From NCBI GenBank assembly GCA_003313425.1, contig NHZP01000003.1, positions 434,001-498,000 on the forward strand: a DNA stretch of 64,000 bases, read 5' to 3'. Source of the DNA: Pseudopyrenochaeta lycopersici. Its lineage: Eukaryota > Ascomycota > Dothideomycetes > Pleosporales > Pseudopyrenochaetaceae. Positions 12,877-23,501 of this stretch are shown here, piece after piece. Below the pieces are notes generated by a model. That model ran no database searches and had not been told where the DNA came from. It saw only the letters and a program-made list of their open reading frames with translations. The position numbers and the translations under genes were made by a program. Every line of letters begins with the position of its first letter. Position 1 is the first letter of the stretch.

Positions 12877-14249
12877 CTACGAGAACTTCTTAAGCAGCCA
12901 TGTGGAGCCCCTCTCGTCATACTCGGCCTTGTCCACCAGCACTGGATTCAGCAGCTCCGCCTGGCTGGCAAAGCGCGCCCCACCAAGCCATGTGTGCTTG
13001 ATGGGATCCTCTGCTCTGCTAATATTCAGCAAGTACTCTGCCGGTACCAGAGCCCTCATATCTGCCTCAAGCCTCTCTACGAATCCAGCTATCAATGAGT
13101 TTCCACCTACAACAACCACATTCCCCAGCATTCCAACTTTCAGTGCTTCGGGAACGACGCTCAACGACTCCATTATTGCACCAGGGAGACCAGATTCTTG
13201 TATGCCAATGTCTGACGGGCTAAAGAGCAGCTCGGGGACTGCGAAGCGTTCATTGCCAAGTGGCAGCAAATCTTCCCTCGGCCCCTGCAGCGGTTGCAAG
13301 CCACGCCGCATCCGTGACTTTGCAGCATCGTGGAGTCGCGCATGGCCGTGTATCGAGTTCTCATAGTCTGGCAACACGTAATCGACCACAACATTCGTGT
13401 CTAACTCCCTCTTGTCTCCTAACCGCCCTTTCCAGGTGCGCTCTAGGTCCTTCGCGAAGTGCTGGGACGACGGTGCAACATATGAAACAGCCTCCTTGAT
13501 CTCGTTGAGTAGATACGCTTCCTCCATCATGTTGTAGTGTCGTAACGACGACAGCTCCTTGAGATAGTTTGTAAGCAGTTTCCCGCCGACCGTGAGACGC
13601 CGCACAGCTGACTGGATGAGCTTGCCGTTGTAGAGAGGCAGGATCGTCGTGTCCGAGTACGATGTGTCGACAATGAGCAAGCATTCTTGCGGGAGCGATG
13701 ACAGTGAAGCCGCGTTTAGACTATTGTAGGCATTGAGTGTTGCGCCAACACAGCGGTAGTATGCTGCAAACTCAAATTGCTCAAATACAATTTCATCGCA
13801 GTTCTTCTGCAGTTCTTTGGGGCAATTCGGCTTCTCCGTCAGAAGAAGATTTGTCTCCTTTGGATCGCACTATATACTAATCAGTCCCATGCCTCCACGC
13901 CCTTGACCACTATCATACCCACCCTCAGCGCCTCCCTCGCCGCTGCGCCCACAAATTCACGCTCCCAAATGGCCTTCTCCGCCTCCCAGTTAACGACGAA
14001 ACCCTTCTCGACCGGGCGCCGAAAGGCTAGTTCACCAAAGTCCTTACATAGCGCGAGCTCCGAGGACATGTAAGTGCGCTTGTCGCGTGTGCTGCGCGCG
14101 ATGCAGTTTGGAATGACGACGCAGTCATCAAGCGTGGCATCTGCGCCGTTCGCAACCAGGCCGGCTTTCAGCGTATATGCGCCATTGTCGAGGACAAGTG
14201 TCTTGTTGGGTACAGACGCAGAAGACTTCCTGGGGCCTTTGGGCGGCAT
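12877..14249 (-). CDS. ARP6: Actin-related protein 6 (SWR1 complex subunit)
   Basis: Exons 14249..13923 and 13869..12877 with a 53-nt phase-0 intron give 439 residues, nearly the length of yeast Arp6 (438). The N-terminus has the actin-fold nucleotide loop (LVLDNGAYTLKAGL) and FRRPVEKGFVVNWEAE; further on are LLIVDTSYSDTTILP (second phosphate loop), a central NYLKELSSLRHYNMMEE, and the C-terminal VVVGGNSLIAGF and HTWLGGARFAS motifs. Arp6 belongs to the SWR1 chromatin remodeller that deposits H2A.Z. The start was chosen at MPPKGPRK, since the upstream in-frame Met (14330) adds an unlikely leader. It marks the last housekeeping gene before the cluster. Confidence 0.92.
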
Positions 14250-14480
14250 TATCGCTCTTGTGGTGGTCAATGTTAGATCGTGATTAATGCTTCGCGGTGC
14301 AAGTCGCGAAGTTAAGCGACACCTGTTCACGTGACTTTGAGACTTGTCTAACCTCAGTTTTCGTGTCTAATGTCTAGGTCGATATCTATATTTCCAAAGC
14401 CCTATTACACCTTACAGTGGATATACGATATTCTTCAGTCGATCTGTAGACTCCGACAATAAGACTCTTTCCGTCAACCA

Positions 14481-16119
14481 TCATCCACGGTCAACAATAC
14501 CCCGCTCATTTAGCAAAACCCTCAAGCCTTTACTTTCAAACCTTGCAAAAGGATTGAAGAAATCATGTTGAATGCCGATATCCTCTCCTGTGGTTTGGAA
14601 AAGCTTTATTCCATTTCCGTCTTCACCAGCCCATCGACATGCTACCATGCAAGCATATACACAATTTCCATCCTAGCAGCTCCTTGCCAAGGCGCATGCG
14701 GCCTCCACTTGTGAAGTTGACTAGATAGTTCTTCAAGTGGTCTGCCCCAGGTTCGATCTAACGCTCTGCTCGAAACTCATCTGGTGACAAAAAGAGATCA
14801 GGTTCAGATGGAGCAACCACGGCAATATGCTAATCAGTGTCCCAGCAGGAAACTTATAATCGGCAACTCGAAGTACTTAATTAGGAGCAATACAGATCAG
14901 CCTTGCAATAATACCGTGGCTGGGCCGTAAATCCTCGTCAATCACCGCTTTCAACTATGGAGCTTCGTCGAGTTCGTTGAGCGAGGAGAGAAAAGAACGG
15001 TTCGGCATCATTGCCTTCAGCTCTTCCCGTAGCTTAAAGTGTACCGGACCCCACCGGGGGCGGCCCGGAGGGAGGGTGATGGCGATTTTTGACAAGAATG
15101 TGATATATAGTCGACTTGAAATGATGCGCGGTCGTAAGAGTACCTGCTGCGACAAGTGTCTCACCTTCATCTTGAAGACATCGAAGAGACAGCTCTGATG
15201 CTGGTAAGCTGATCTGAAGAAGTCTATGAAAGACTTTTGGGCACATATCATCCTTGCTTGGTTTCACGGAGCCTGACATGACTTCGCGCAACCCCTTTTC
15301 TATACCCTGAGATATAGATATCAAATCAATGGGTTTTAAAGGATAAGACGAAAAGGACTCACCGCTTGGAAGCGCACCAAGTTTGCTATCTCCGGCCTCA
15401 CTTTAACCCACCAAGTCAAAGGGATTTTCCTCATCATTCTAATCACCCAAGGCATCGTTCAGATGCCCCCTTCAATAGCGGGAACGAATCTAGATTAAAC
15501 TCATCTGCTTAAGAAAATTGGTAGCTGGTACCAAACGAATTAATATCTGTCATTAATGCTGTGAATGTGACGTCGAGGTTAACCGGCTGCCCGCTCTGAC
15601 GATAACCGTCAAATCTTTTGCTTAGCAGCTCGAGCTCCCTCCGAATGACAGGGTCAAATGGACGGATAGCTGGCAAGGCAAAGTATGGTGCGAGCAGCGC
15701 CCTCCACTTGCGATGCAAATCGTGATCGACTGTGGCAAGATAGAATCAGGGCAAACAAACATGTCAGCTGACCATTCAAACTTGTTGCGCTTTCGCATTT
15801 GGCTTGTGTACAGTTCATTATAGAAATCCGGCTCGCTGACATGGAGCTCGAAGGGATTGATACGCACTACCGGGCTTAGAAGACGCAATTGGCTTTGATG
15901 TTTGTGAGCCTGGATAGCGTTGATCACACCATATAATTCATGCATGCGCTTAATTTCCCAAGCAAATCTCCCACTCTTCAAAACATCAAAATAGAAAATT
16001 GTACTATAATGTGGCTGCCGCAAGCTTTGGGCCCGGAAACTTCGACAAACCACATGTGCACACACGGTACACAGCCAGCATAAAGACAGGTATAACACAA
16101 GAGATAAAAACAGCCACAA
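14481..16119 (-). pseudogene. Degraded cytochrome P450 (cluster left end)
   Basis: Pieces of one P450 follow each other on the minus strand in changing frames. The N-terminal membrane anchor begins at 16119 (MWLFLSLVLYLSLCWL), then PVVRINPFELHVSEPDFYN, HRKWRALLAPYFALPAIRPF (15718 down), the I-helix region EGETLVAAGTLTTAHH (about 15150) and the ExxR helix (IDEDLRPSHG, about 14925). The heme loop reads FTSGGRMRLG, with Arg in place of the essential heme-ligand Cys. The frame ends near FNPFARFESKGLRVLLNE (14481). Several stops and frameshifts lie between the pieces. The overall pattern fits fungal trichodiene-oxygenase-like P450s. Loss of the heme Cys plus broken frames make it non-functional. 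Confidence 0.85.
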
Positions 16120-16619
16120 AGGCTTCTACAATAATAAGGCGGGATAGTCCCTCGGCTGTTGGCATGGTGTGTCCTTAGTGAAGCTTGCATAATAAGTAGA
16201 TGGCAAGTAGTTGAAAGTTATGAGCAGGACACTGTGTGTTCGTGGGCTCAAAAAGCGCAAACCAAAAATTGCAAGAACAAAAACGCGACATATGTGCTTT
16301 GATGCCGAGCAAAATATTCTACCAGCGCGGGTGTAAGCGAGTTGCTGATCTGCGTGTGTCGCTGATTTGTACAAGTCACTACCTAATGGTAGGGGCTTCC
16401 TCAAATTTTGCCGATTTACAGACTGTTTTATAGCCACAGTGTGCAAAGGATTAAGATTAGCGACAGAATCAAACTAGAAAATGAGGCATCGAATAAATGC
16501 TCTTTCTTAGGCAGAATCATTAGGATAATTAAGGCTAAGATCTATAATCTGTTCTATTTCACACTCCAGACAGTACCAGAACATTCAAATTTGTGCGTAT
16601 CGTACGATTGAAAAATCAA
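16120..16619. other. Intergenic between P450 remnant and MFS gene
   Basis: About 500 nt with no supported gene; the frames at 16126..16446 have no domain. It would hold the former P450 promoter and the MFS 3' end. I see no CGGTCCG site here, unlike the other promoters of the cluster. Confidence 0.45.
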
Positions 16620-18205
16620 CTACACCAACCCAACCCGTCTTCCAAGAATGCTGGATCCTCCGAATAGCGCTGTAATACCTGTGAAGACAATTAAGGTCCC
16701 ATATCCACTCCCATAAGCAAACCCTGCATCTCCGCGCCACGGAAATCCATCAATGAGCGCCTCGCTGAGCGGCCCAGATACCAGGTTCCCAATGCCGCGC
16801 CCAGCAGCCAAGCAAGCGAAAACAATACTCGGATCAGCAGTCGCTTTCTTCTTTTTCACGTCACGCATGATTCCTGGCCAGGCACTCGTGAAGCTACCGG
16901 CAAAAAAACCGTAGATGAGGCAGAAGACGTAGAGCGGTGGAAGGCTCATAGAGAAGCCCCAGACAATGAAGACGCTAATTGTGGAGCCAATGGTGGAGAT
17001 GAGAATGCATGTTGTGACGTGGAACTTGTCCACGATGGAGCCCATAAACACGCAGCCAAAGACAGAGGCGACATTGAAGAGGATGACTGTAAGAGCGCTG
17101 AGGGTACTCGAGGCTCCAATACTGCTTGCGTACGACGGCAGATAAATCGTGGGCAGGAAGAAACCAAGGGCTTCGATAACATTACATAATTGGTGTATGC
17201 CAAATATTGAAGTCTTGAGGAAGGTGAAGTCGAGCTTCCTAGGTTTGCTCTTCGCAGCCACTGGTATGCGGGGTTTGAGAAAGTAGAGGAGTGGTGCGGT
17301 TAAGACGAATAGGCATATTGCCCATGTACGTAGGGTTGTCTGGAAGCCGTATGTGCGTAATAACCATTCCATAACGAGCGGAAGGACCACACCAGCAAGT
17401 CCTGTCCCAGCCCACATGATTCCTGGGGGTATCAGAGAAATGAAGTATATAGGGGAGGATGGATGAGGGGCCAGCCTACCATATGCGAGACCAATTCGTT
17501 TCGCAAACCACTCGTCCATGTACAAGATACAAGGAGAGTAGGCAAAACTTCCGCCGATGGCGTATATGACCCCTTGTGTAATGATGAGATCTGTTGTCTT
17601 GGTCGCGAATGAACTAAGTGCGAGGGCAAGGCACATGACGAACAAACCACCTGCTGTAGCCCATCGCTGCGATCTCGGCCATGTCTTCAACAAGGCGAAG
17701 ACGATTATAAGGTCGAGATACATAATTCCCTAACCAAATCAGTCGAGATTGGGTCGCTCTTCAACTCAAAACTTACCATGGCACACGTCCCTATGACAGC
17801 AATATTGCTCGACCCTGCAAAGGGCGCATGGGTTGTGTAGTATTCCTGGAAGACTCCATATGAGAAAGGAAATCCTATTTTAGTGTCAGGGATCATCCAG
17901 GATAACGCGGGTTGCACCTTGCGAGTGGTTGAACAATGCATCGATGTGGGATTGGCCCTGTAAATTGTCGCGCATATGCATGGTAAGACCCGCCCACCGC
18001 GTTGCTGGTTCGACGACATAAGAATCAAGAAAACATAGGTGTGGTACGTACCCCAAACAAGAGCTTCAATAACAAAGGATGCAGCCAAAAACAGCCATGC
18101 ATCTTTACCTCGATCTACGGGAGGAAGAGAAGATTCTGAGTAATGCAGGATAGGGTGGTTCCGATCGTCGAGCGCGATTGAGTTGTCTGTAGACTGGTCC
18201 AGCAT
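16620..18205 (-). CDS. MFS transporter, monocarboxylate-transporter (MCT) type
   Basis: Exons 18205..18052, 17874..17777, 17729..17480 and 17422..16620 give 434 residues. After a short cytosolic N-terminus (MLDQSTDNSIALDD), the helix signature DAWLFLAASFVIEALVWGFP and SYGVFQEYY are typical of fungal MCT-like MFS proteins. About twelve hydrophobic helices follow, with a loop after helix six (KPRIPVAAKSKPRK). The first intron is 177 nt, much longer than the others (47 and 57 nt). The gene is divergent from the aminotransferase and shares its upstream region with it. It probably exports or imports the cluster product or a 2-oxo acid precursor; the substrate is not visible in the sequence. Confidence 0.9.
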
Positions 18206-18647
18206 GGCTGTATTGATACTGTAGAGATTGACCCAGATGCAGATAGACGTTGACTTGAAACGGCCTGCCGTGATGCAACTGATAGAAGATGAGAGGCGTG
18301 GGAGGAGTGCATATGACCCGTCACCCAGTTTTGTGGTAAACAATTGGCCCCCATCTCTGACTCGTTGGCTGCATTCTCCACATGTGCTGACATGCAGGAA
18401 GACCAATTTTCCCCAACTCTGCCCCTTGCCGCTGCTATCTCCTTTCTCCCAAGATATCACACTTCTGCGATAGCTCTGTCCTAGCACGCCATAGTTTCCG
18501 AAGCCAAGCGAATGCCGATGCTGCGGTCCGGCGGTCCGCCCGTTTTGGCATGCGAAGAACGGTCCGACGACCAACCCATTACCTTTTCCTAGTCCGATCC
18601 GAGTTGACTCAATGGGCAGGCTTGTATAACACTGATATCATGACTGA
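18206..18647. promoter_or_regulatory. Bidirectional promoter region, MFS and aminotransferase
   Basis: The 440 nt between the divergent MFS and aminotransferase genes carry three copies of CGGTCCG at 18524-18530, 18532-18538 and 18560-18566. Each is a CGG-N-CCG pair of half-sites, the kind of target used by Zn2Cys6 regulators. The same word occurs in the other three promoter regions of the cluster. Binding by the cluster regulator is inferred. Confidence 0.6.
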
Positions 18648-19963
18648 ATGCTGTGTATGAATGATACAAACATGGCGCCAGGAATACTCGCAATTCAAGA
18701 TGTGCACACAAGTGACAAAGTCCCCTCAGGGTTGAACAGGCTTGATGCCTCTAAAGTTCGAATTTCAGAGATTTCACATTCTTCCAAGGTTCCGTTGCTA
18801 GGAGACCTAGCTTTTGGCAAACATACAACTGGTTAGCTGCCATTCTCTCTTTACTTAGGCCGTGTTGTGCTGATCTGCGATACCAGACCATATGATTCAG
18901 GTCGAGTGGAGCCTGCAGCATGGATGGCACACGCCTCACATACTTCCCTATCACTCAATTGCGCTCGATCCTGCTGCTTGTGTGTTCCACTATGGCTTTG
19001 AATGCTTTGAGGGTATGAAAGCCTACAGAGATGCAAGAGGCGCTGTCAGGTTGTTCAGGCCTGAATTGAATCTCAGTCGCTTGAACAAGTCTGCTGAAAG
19101 GATATCTCTGCCCGGCTTTGATTCCGGTGAGCTGCTCAAATTGATTGCCAAATTCGTCAATCTTGAGCAGCGTTTCATATTGGGGTAAGCACGGTCCCCC
19201 AGACGGTTCGTTCCATCTAATCTGAGTCAGAGAACCAGGGTACTCGTTATACCTTCGCCCGGTCATCATTGGTACTAACCGAGGTTTGGGCGTCGCGGGG
19301 CCTACATCGGCCTTACTCTACGTGATTGCGTCTCCAGTTGGCGCGTATTTCAGTTCTGGCTTCAAACCCCTCCTACTGGAAGCAACGAACAGCGACGTTG
19401 CAACGCGAGCCTGGCCTGGAGGAGCAGGAAACCAGAAGATCGGCGGCAATTACGCTCCTTGTATTGTTCCTGAGGGAGCTGCGCGGCGTCGAGGCTTCCA
19501 TCAACTTCTTTGGCTGTTCGGTGACGATGGTTTGATAACAGAGGCCGGGACAATGAATGTTTTCGTGGTACTTCGAACCGAGCGTGAAGGCTACTTCGAA
19601 TTGGTCACGCCGCCATTGGACGGAATGATCCTACCAGGAGTTACTCGTGATTGCGTGCTTAGCCTTGCCCGAGAGAGACTTGGGCCTTTAGGATGGCTCA
19701 TACACGAACGTGCCATCTGCATGTCAGAAGTTGCTTCCGCTGCCCAGGCGGGAAAATTGGCCGAGGTTTTTGGCACCGGCACAGCCGCTATCATCAGCCC
19801 AATCCGGGCTATCAAGTGGCAAGGAAGATTGTCGTATTGTGGGCTCGCTCCACACGAGAATGCAGGGGCAGTGGCTACTTTGATGAAAGATTGGATCGAG
19901 GCTCGCCAGCACGGAGTTGAGGATCATGCATGGAGTGTACTCGTAGATCAAGTCCTTTCTTGA
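18648..19963 (+). CDS. Branched-chain aminotransferase (PLP class IV), cluster paralogue
   Basis: Exons 18648..18831, 18887..19184 and 19231..19963 give 404 residues (396 if started at the Met at 18672). Motifs: KHTTDHMIQVEWSLQHGW near the N-terminus, VFHYGFECFEGMKAYRD, the PLP-lysine region QKIGGNYAPCIVPEG (Lys present), TEAGTMNVFVV and EVFGTGTAAIISPI, all as in BCAT enzymes. It would reversibly transaminate a branched-chain or chain-extended 2-oxo acid, using glutamate. There is no clear mitochondrial presequence, so it is probably cytosolic. Similar enzymes sit in echinocandin (htyB) and in host-selective cyclic peptide toxin clusters (ToxF type). The neighbouring leucine-pathway genes suggest that it makes a non-protein amino acid. 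Confidence 0.92.
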
Positions 19964-20722
19964 GCCTCAGGAGGTGTAAGATGTAAGACTTGGGATTTTT
20001 GATTTCACGGATTGCCCGAAAGGATTCCAATACGAGTGCTTCGGCCCGTGTGTCTTATTGCGGTAGTCCCACACCGCTGCATGTACAATCCATCCGCTAA
20101 ACGAGTGTGATTCTGTGCCAGACACAAGCAGTTAGTTGGGGGTTTTTTTTTAAATATACGTGGCTAGTAAGTGTGGCTTTGCCACGATACAGTGGTCGTG
20201 TTCGTGTGAGAATATACTGTGGGCTGATCCGGAGCCACTTTATTAACCGGCTTATAGGCGTGATGATTGCGTATACGCTGGCTGATTGGCGGAACGTTGT
20301 ACAATCCTCCTAGATTCCTTTATCTTAGCTGTTGGATGAAATGAGGATGAAATGGATTACTAGGATCTAATGAGAGCTGACATTTAGGTTTCCTGCTCTC
20401 CGCCTTTTGTAGCCGCGCATGTTGCACTGCAAGATAATGGACCCCTGATCTGTTGTGAACCCTGAGACTCCGTATGCCGGTAGGAAGACTAACACAATAG
20501 CGGAACGGACCGCCTCCATTACGAGGACGGGTATAGTTGCGATTATCATACTTACTTACCCGCGAGAAATCCTCGTACTCGTAGAGCGCCGCTAAGTTCT
20601 CGAGTATTTGACGTGAAGGCTTTCAGGCGTATCTCATCTATAGTGGCTGCTTCGCAAGCGAATGTGTGCTGCTAAACGAACCCGGTAGTTTATGTTCATT
20701 CCGCTCCATTTGTGACACGAAT
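19964..20722. promoter_or_regulatory. Upstream region of the Zn2Cys6 gene, one CGGACCG site
   Basis: About 760 nt without a supported gene. A single CGGACCG lies at 20506-20512, about 210 nt before the regulator ATG. This would fit autoregulation if the regulator binds this word, which is inference. A homopolymer T run lies near 20143-20150. Confidence 0.45.
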
Positions 20723-23389
20723 ATGGAGGGATTAAGCCATCGTAAAATCACCCGTCGCAAAGGCGCGTGTTCTGCCTGTCGCCAAAGAAAGGTCCGCTGT
20801 AGGTTCCATTGTTTCGGTTCGAGTTCGGTGAACTCATTAGACTGACCTTGTAGGCGACGGCCTCCCAACATGTTCCCAATGTGTGGTATGTCCTCCATTT
20901 GATTTGATTAAGGCATCTCTAGCTAAGTCATCGCGACCGCAGAAGCTGTGCCTCAAATGTGCATATAACACAGGGACGCCAGGCCAAAACAACCAGCCGA
21001 GATCTGGATCGATGTCCATCGGGGCCGTTATGGAGTCTCGAGCCTCGCAGAATGACACAAGACAGCAATTTAGGACAGACCTTAACCGATTGTCGACCGT
21101 CGAGTCACAAGCGGACTTTGTCCCCAACCTAGGTAGTTTCTTGCCAGACTCGGATCTGTAAGCGGTTCCTCCTAAGGTTGAGTTTTTATTTTTCGAATGA
21201 GCTCTAAACAATATAGGTCTATCTCTGAGGATTTATGGGAGCATGGAACGAGTCTTTCTAACTATTTCATGACGCCCGCTACCAGTCCCAATGAGCTCCC
21301 ATCGCTAGACTACTTCACTGCCTCAGAGACTGATCACCCATTGGATCACAGTATAACGTTTGGGAATAACCAAAATTGGAGCAGATTCTGGTCCAAGAAT
21401 CTTTGTAGTAGGTGCATCCAAGTTGTCGGGGGTTTCTTTAACACTTTTTTTAGAGGACTTCTCTTCTCTAGCACCATTACGACTTCTAGACAATTTCATG
21501 GAGCACATGCCCACAGAACACCATACCGGGTCTCCCCAAAGAAGCTTATGGATCAAAGTACAACACTTTTCTCTGAGACAAGTGGCCGACTGGCGACCTC
21601 AATACAGCGAGGATCCACTGATCTACGCCCAAAGAGAAGTTTTGGAGTATATCGATTGTAAGGCGTCTCGATTATCTCATTTGTATTGTCATACGAAAGC
21701 GCCGGGTCAGATGTAGACGCTGACGATGGCGTTCAGTGTTTTTCGAAGAACGTTACAGGCGAGTATACATCGCATTACAGAGGACAATCGAAGTGTCTAA
21801 TTGGGCTCAGCTATCCCTCGTTTGTAAATCGGCAAACTGTTGAGGGCATACTGGTCTCTACGATGAGAGCCCCTGATCGCGTGGATAGAGTAGCCTTCGC
21901 ATTGCTGAATGCAGTCCTCGCGATTGGGTGTCGGACGTCACTGCGCAATCAGCGGGCAAGCACTGAGACCTCGCCATTGGAATCTGTGATTACCCCGTGG
22001 CGTTATTTCTCACGTGCTCTAAGTTGCCGAGATGATCTTCAGAATGGTCAATCTTCGTTAATGAAGCTTCAGGTAAGTCCTCACACACGGGTACGCTGAG
22101 GTGCGCGCTAACGGAAGAAACTTCTCTAGACTTTGGTAGCAATGGTGGGTCCTATATCTCGATTATTGAGCTGAAAAATGGGGCCTGACTATCACTAGGT
22201 CCTTTTTATGCGACATGATCATAACGTTCCCCTGACAAGATCATTATTGTCGCAGGCCGTTCACATGGTTCCGGAGTTAAGGCTCGCGACCCCGGCTCGC
22301 ACCCCTTCTTTTCAAAACACAAGTTTAGAAGAAGATGTCGAACGAGCCTTTTGGATTCTGTACTCAATCGAAAAGCCATACGCACTGCGATTCGGAAGCC
22401 ATTCAGTAAGCGACATTCTAATCTTACCCATAGCTTACATCAGACACTCACTGGAAGCAGATGATAGATGATGACCTGCTTACATATCACGCTCCTTCCA
22501 AAAATAAGTCTAGCACTACGTCTCTAAAGTCTACTAGCTACTCGGGGTGGGAAATTGTCAACTATCGGTACGCACGCCTTTGCTCCGTCATTGTGAAGAC
22601 GCTGTACAGCCGTGCATCCTTAAAGACCAGCCCTTCGGAAACAGCTGCAGGGATTAATCACCTAACGAGCATGCTAGAGGCATGGAGAATGTCAATTCCA
22701 ATGGCATATCGCCCAAAATCCAGCGCTGAGATCCAAGAGCAACCGGAGCAGTCGAATACTTGTGGCTGGGGCGCAGATATTTTTCTCAATTACGCTGAAG
22801 CCTCTTTCGCAATTCATCGATGGGCCATCGCAACAAATGCATGCGTCAACGACCCTTCTTCAGCTTACGTCTCTAGCCGAGATGAGTGCGTGGCGGTGGC
22901 AAAACGGGTATTAAGTGCTACACATTCATTTTCTGTGAGTGATGTGGAGTTGGAATGGTAAGTAAGTCATAGCCAGAGCGTTATGCCTTCAGTTAATTGT
23001 CCTGTAGGCCAAATATTATGCTACCAGCCTTGTCCGTTACATTGCTCCTTATAGTCATATGCAAATCAGAGTATGGCAAAGAATGCTTACCGTACTTTGG
23101 AATGGCCTGTGGCTTCTTTGGTCGCCTGCACACAAAGGACAAATCGAGTATCGATCTGTTTGACGAGATTAGTGAAATTTATCTTCTCGTGCATCGCAAA
23201 GGGAAAGCTGATAGTGCTAGCTACCCTCGCACAAGTGTTGGAGCACCTTCAAGTGATAAAGCTTCGAACATATCATTCAATCCGAGGCAAATGTTAGACA
23301 TGGGAAAGAGTGACATGGACTTCGTGGGCTTCGCGCAAGACATCTCGGGTGATATCTTCGATATCTACTGTCTCGGTGAGGATCGTTGA
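20723..23389 (+). pseudogene. Zn2Cys6 transcription factor with a frameshift (cluster regulator)
   Basis: Nine exons: 20723..20798, 20854..20885, 20943..21157, 21217..21657, 21759..22072, 22130..22144, 22199..22405, 22461..22957, 23008..23389. The binuclear cluster reads CSACRQRKVRC-DGLPT-CSQCVKLCLKC (shown in parts), followed by a linker and the fungal-specific TF domain (EGILVSTMRAPDRVDRVAFA, then VERAFWILYSIEKPYALRFG). In exon 4 the frame changes by one base between about 21360 and 21420: the upstream frame (SPNELPSLDYFTASE) and the downstream frame (SGPRIFVVGASKLSG) both look genuine but do not join. Either the gene is newly broken or this is a sequence error; everything else, including splice sites, is intact. 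It lies between the aminotransferase and the dehydratase, so it is the likely pathway regulator. Confidence 0.75.
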
Positions 23390-23501
23390 AGACGGGACTT
23401 TGGTATAGTTGTTGCCGGTTTTAAACACACAGCGCGGCGTTGCTCGGGACCTGTGATCAACAAATTATGTACCATGGTCGTAATGTTTCCGTATATAAAC
23501 T

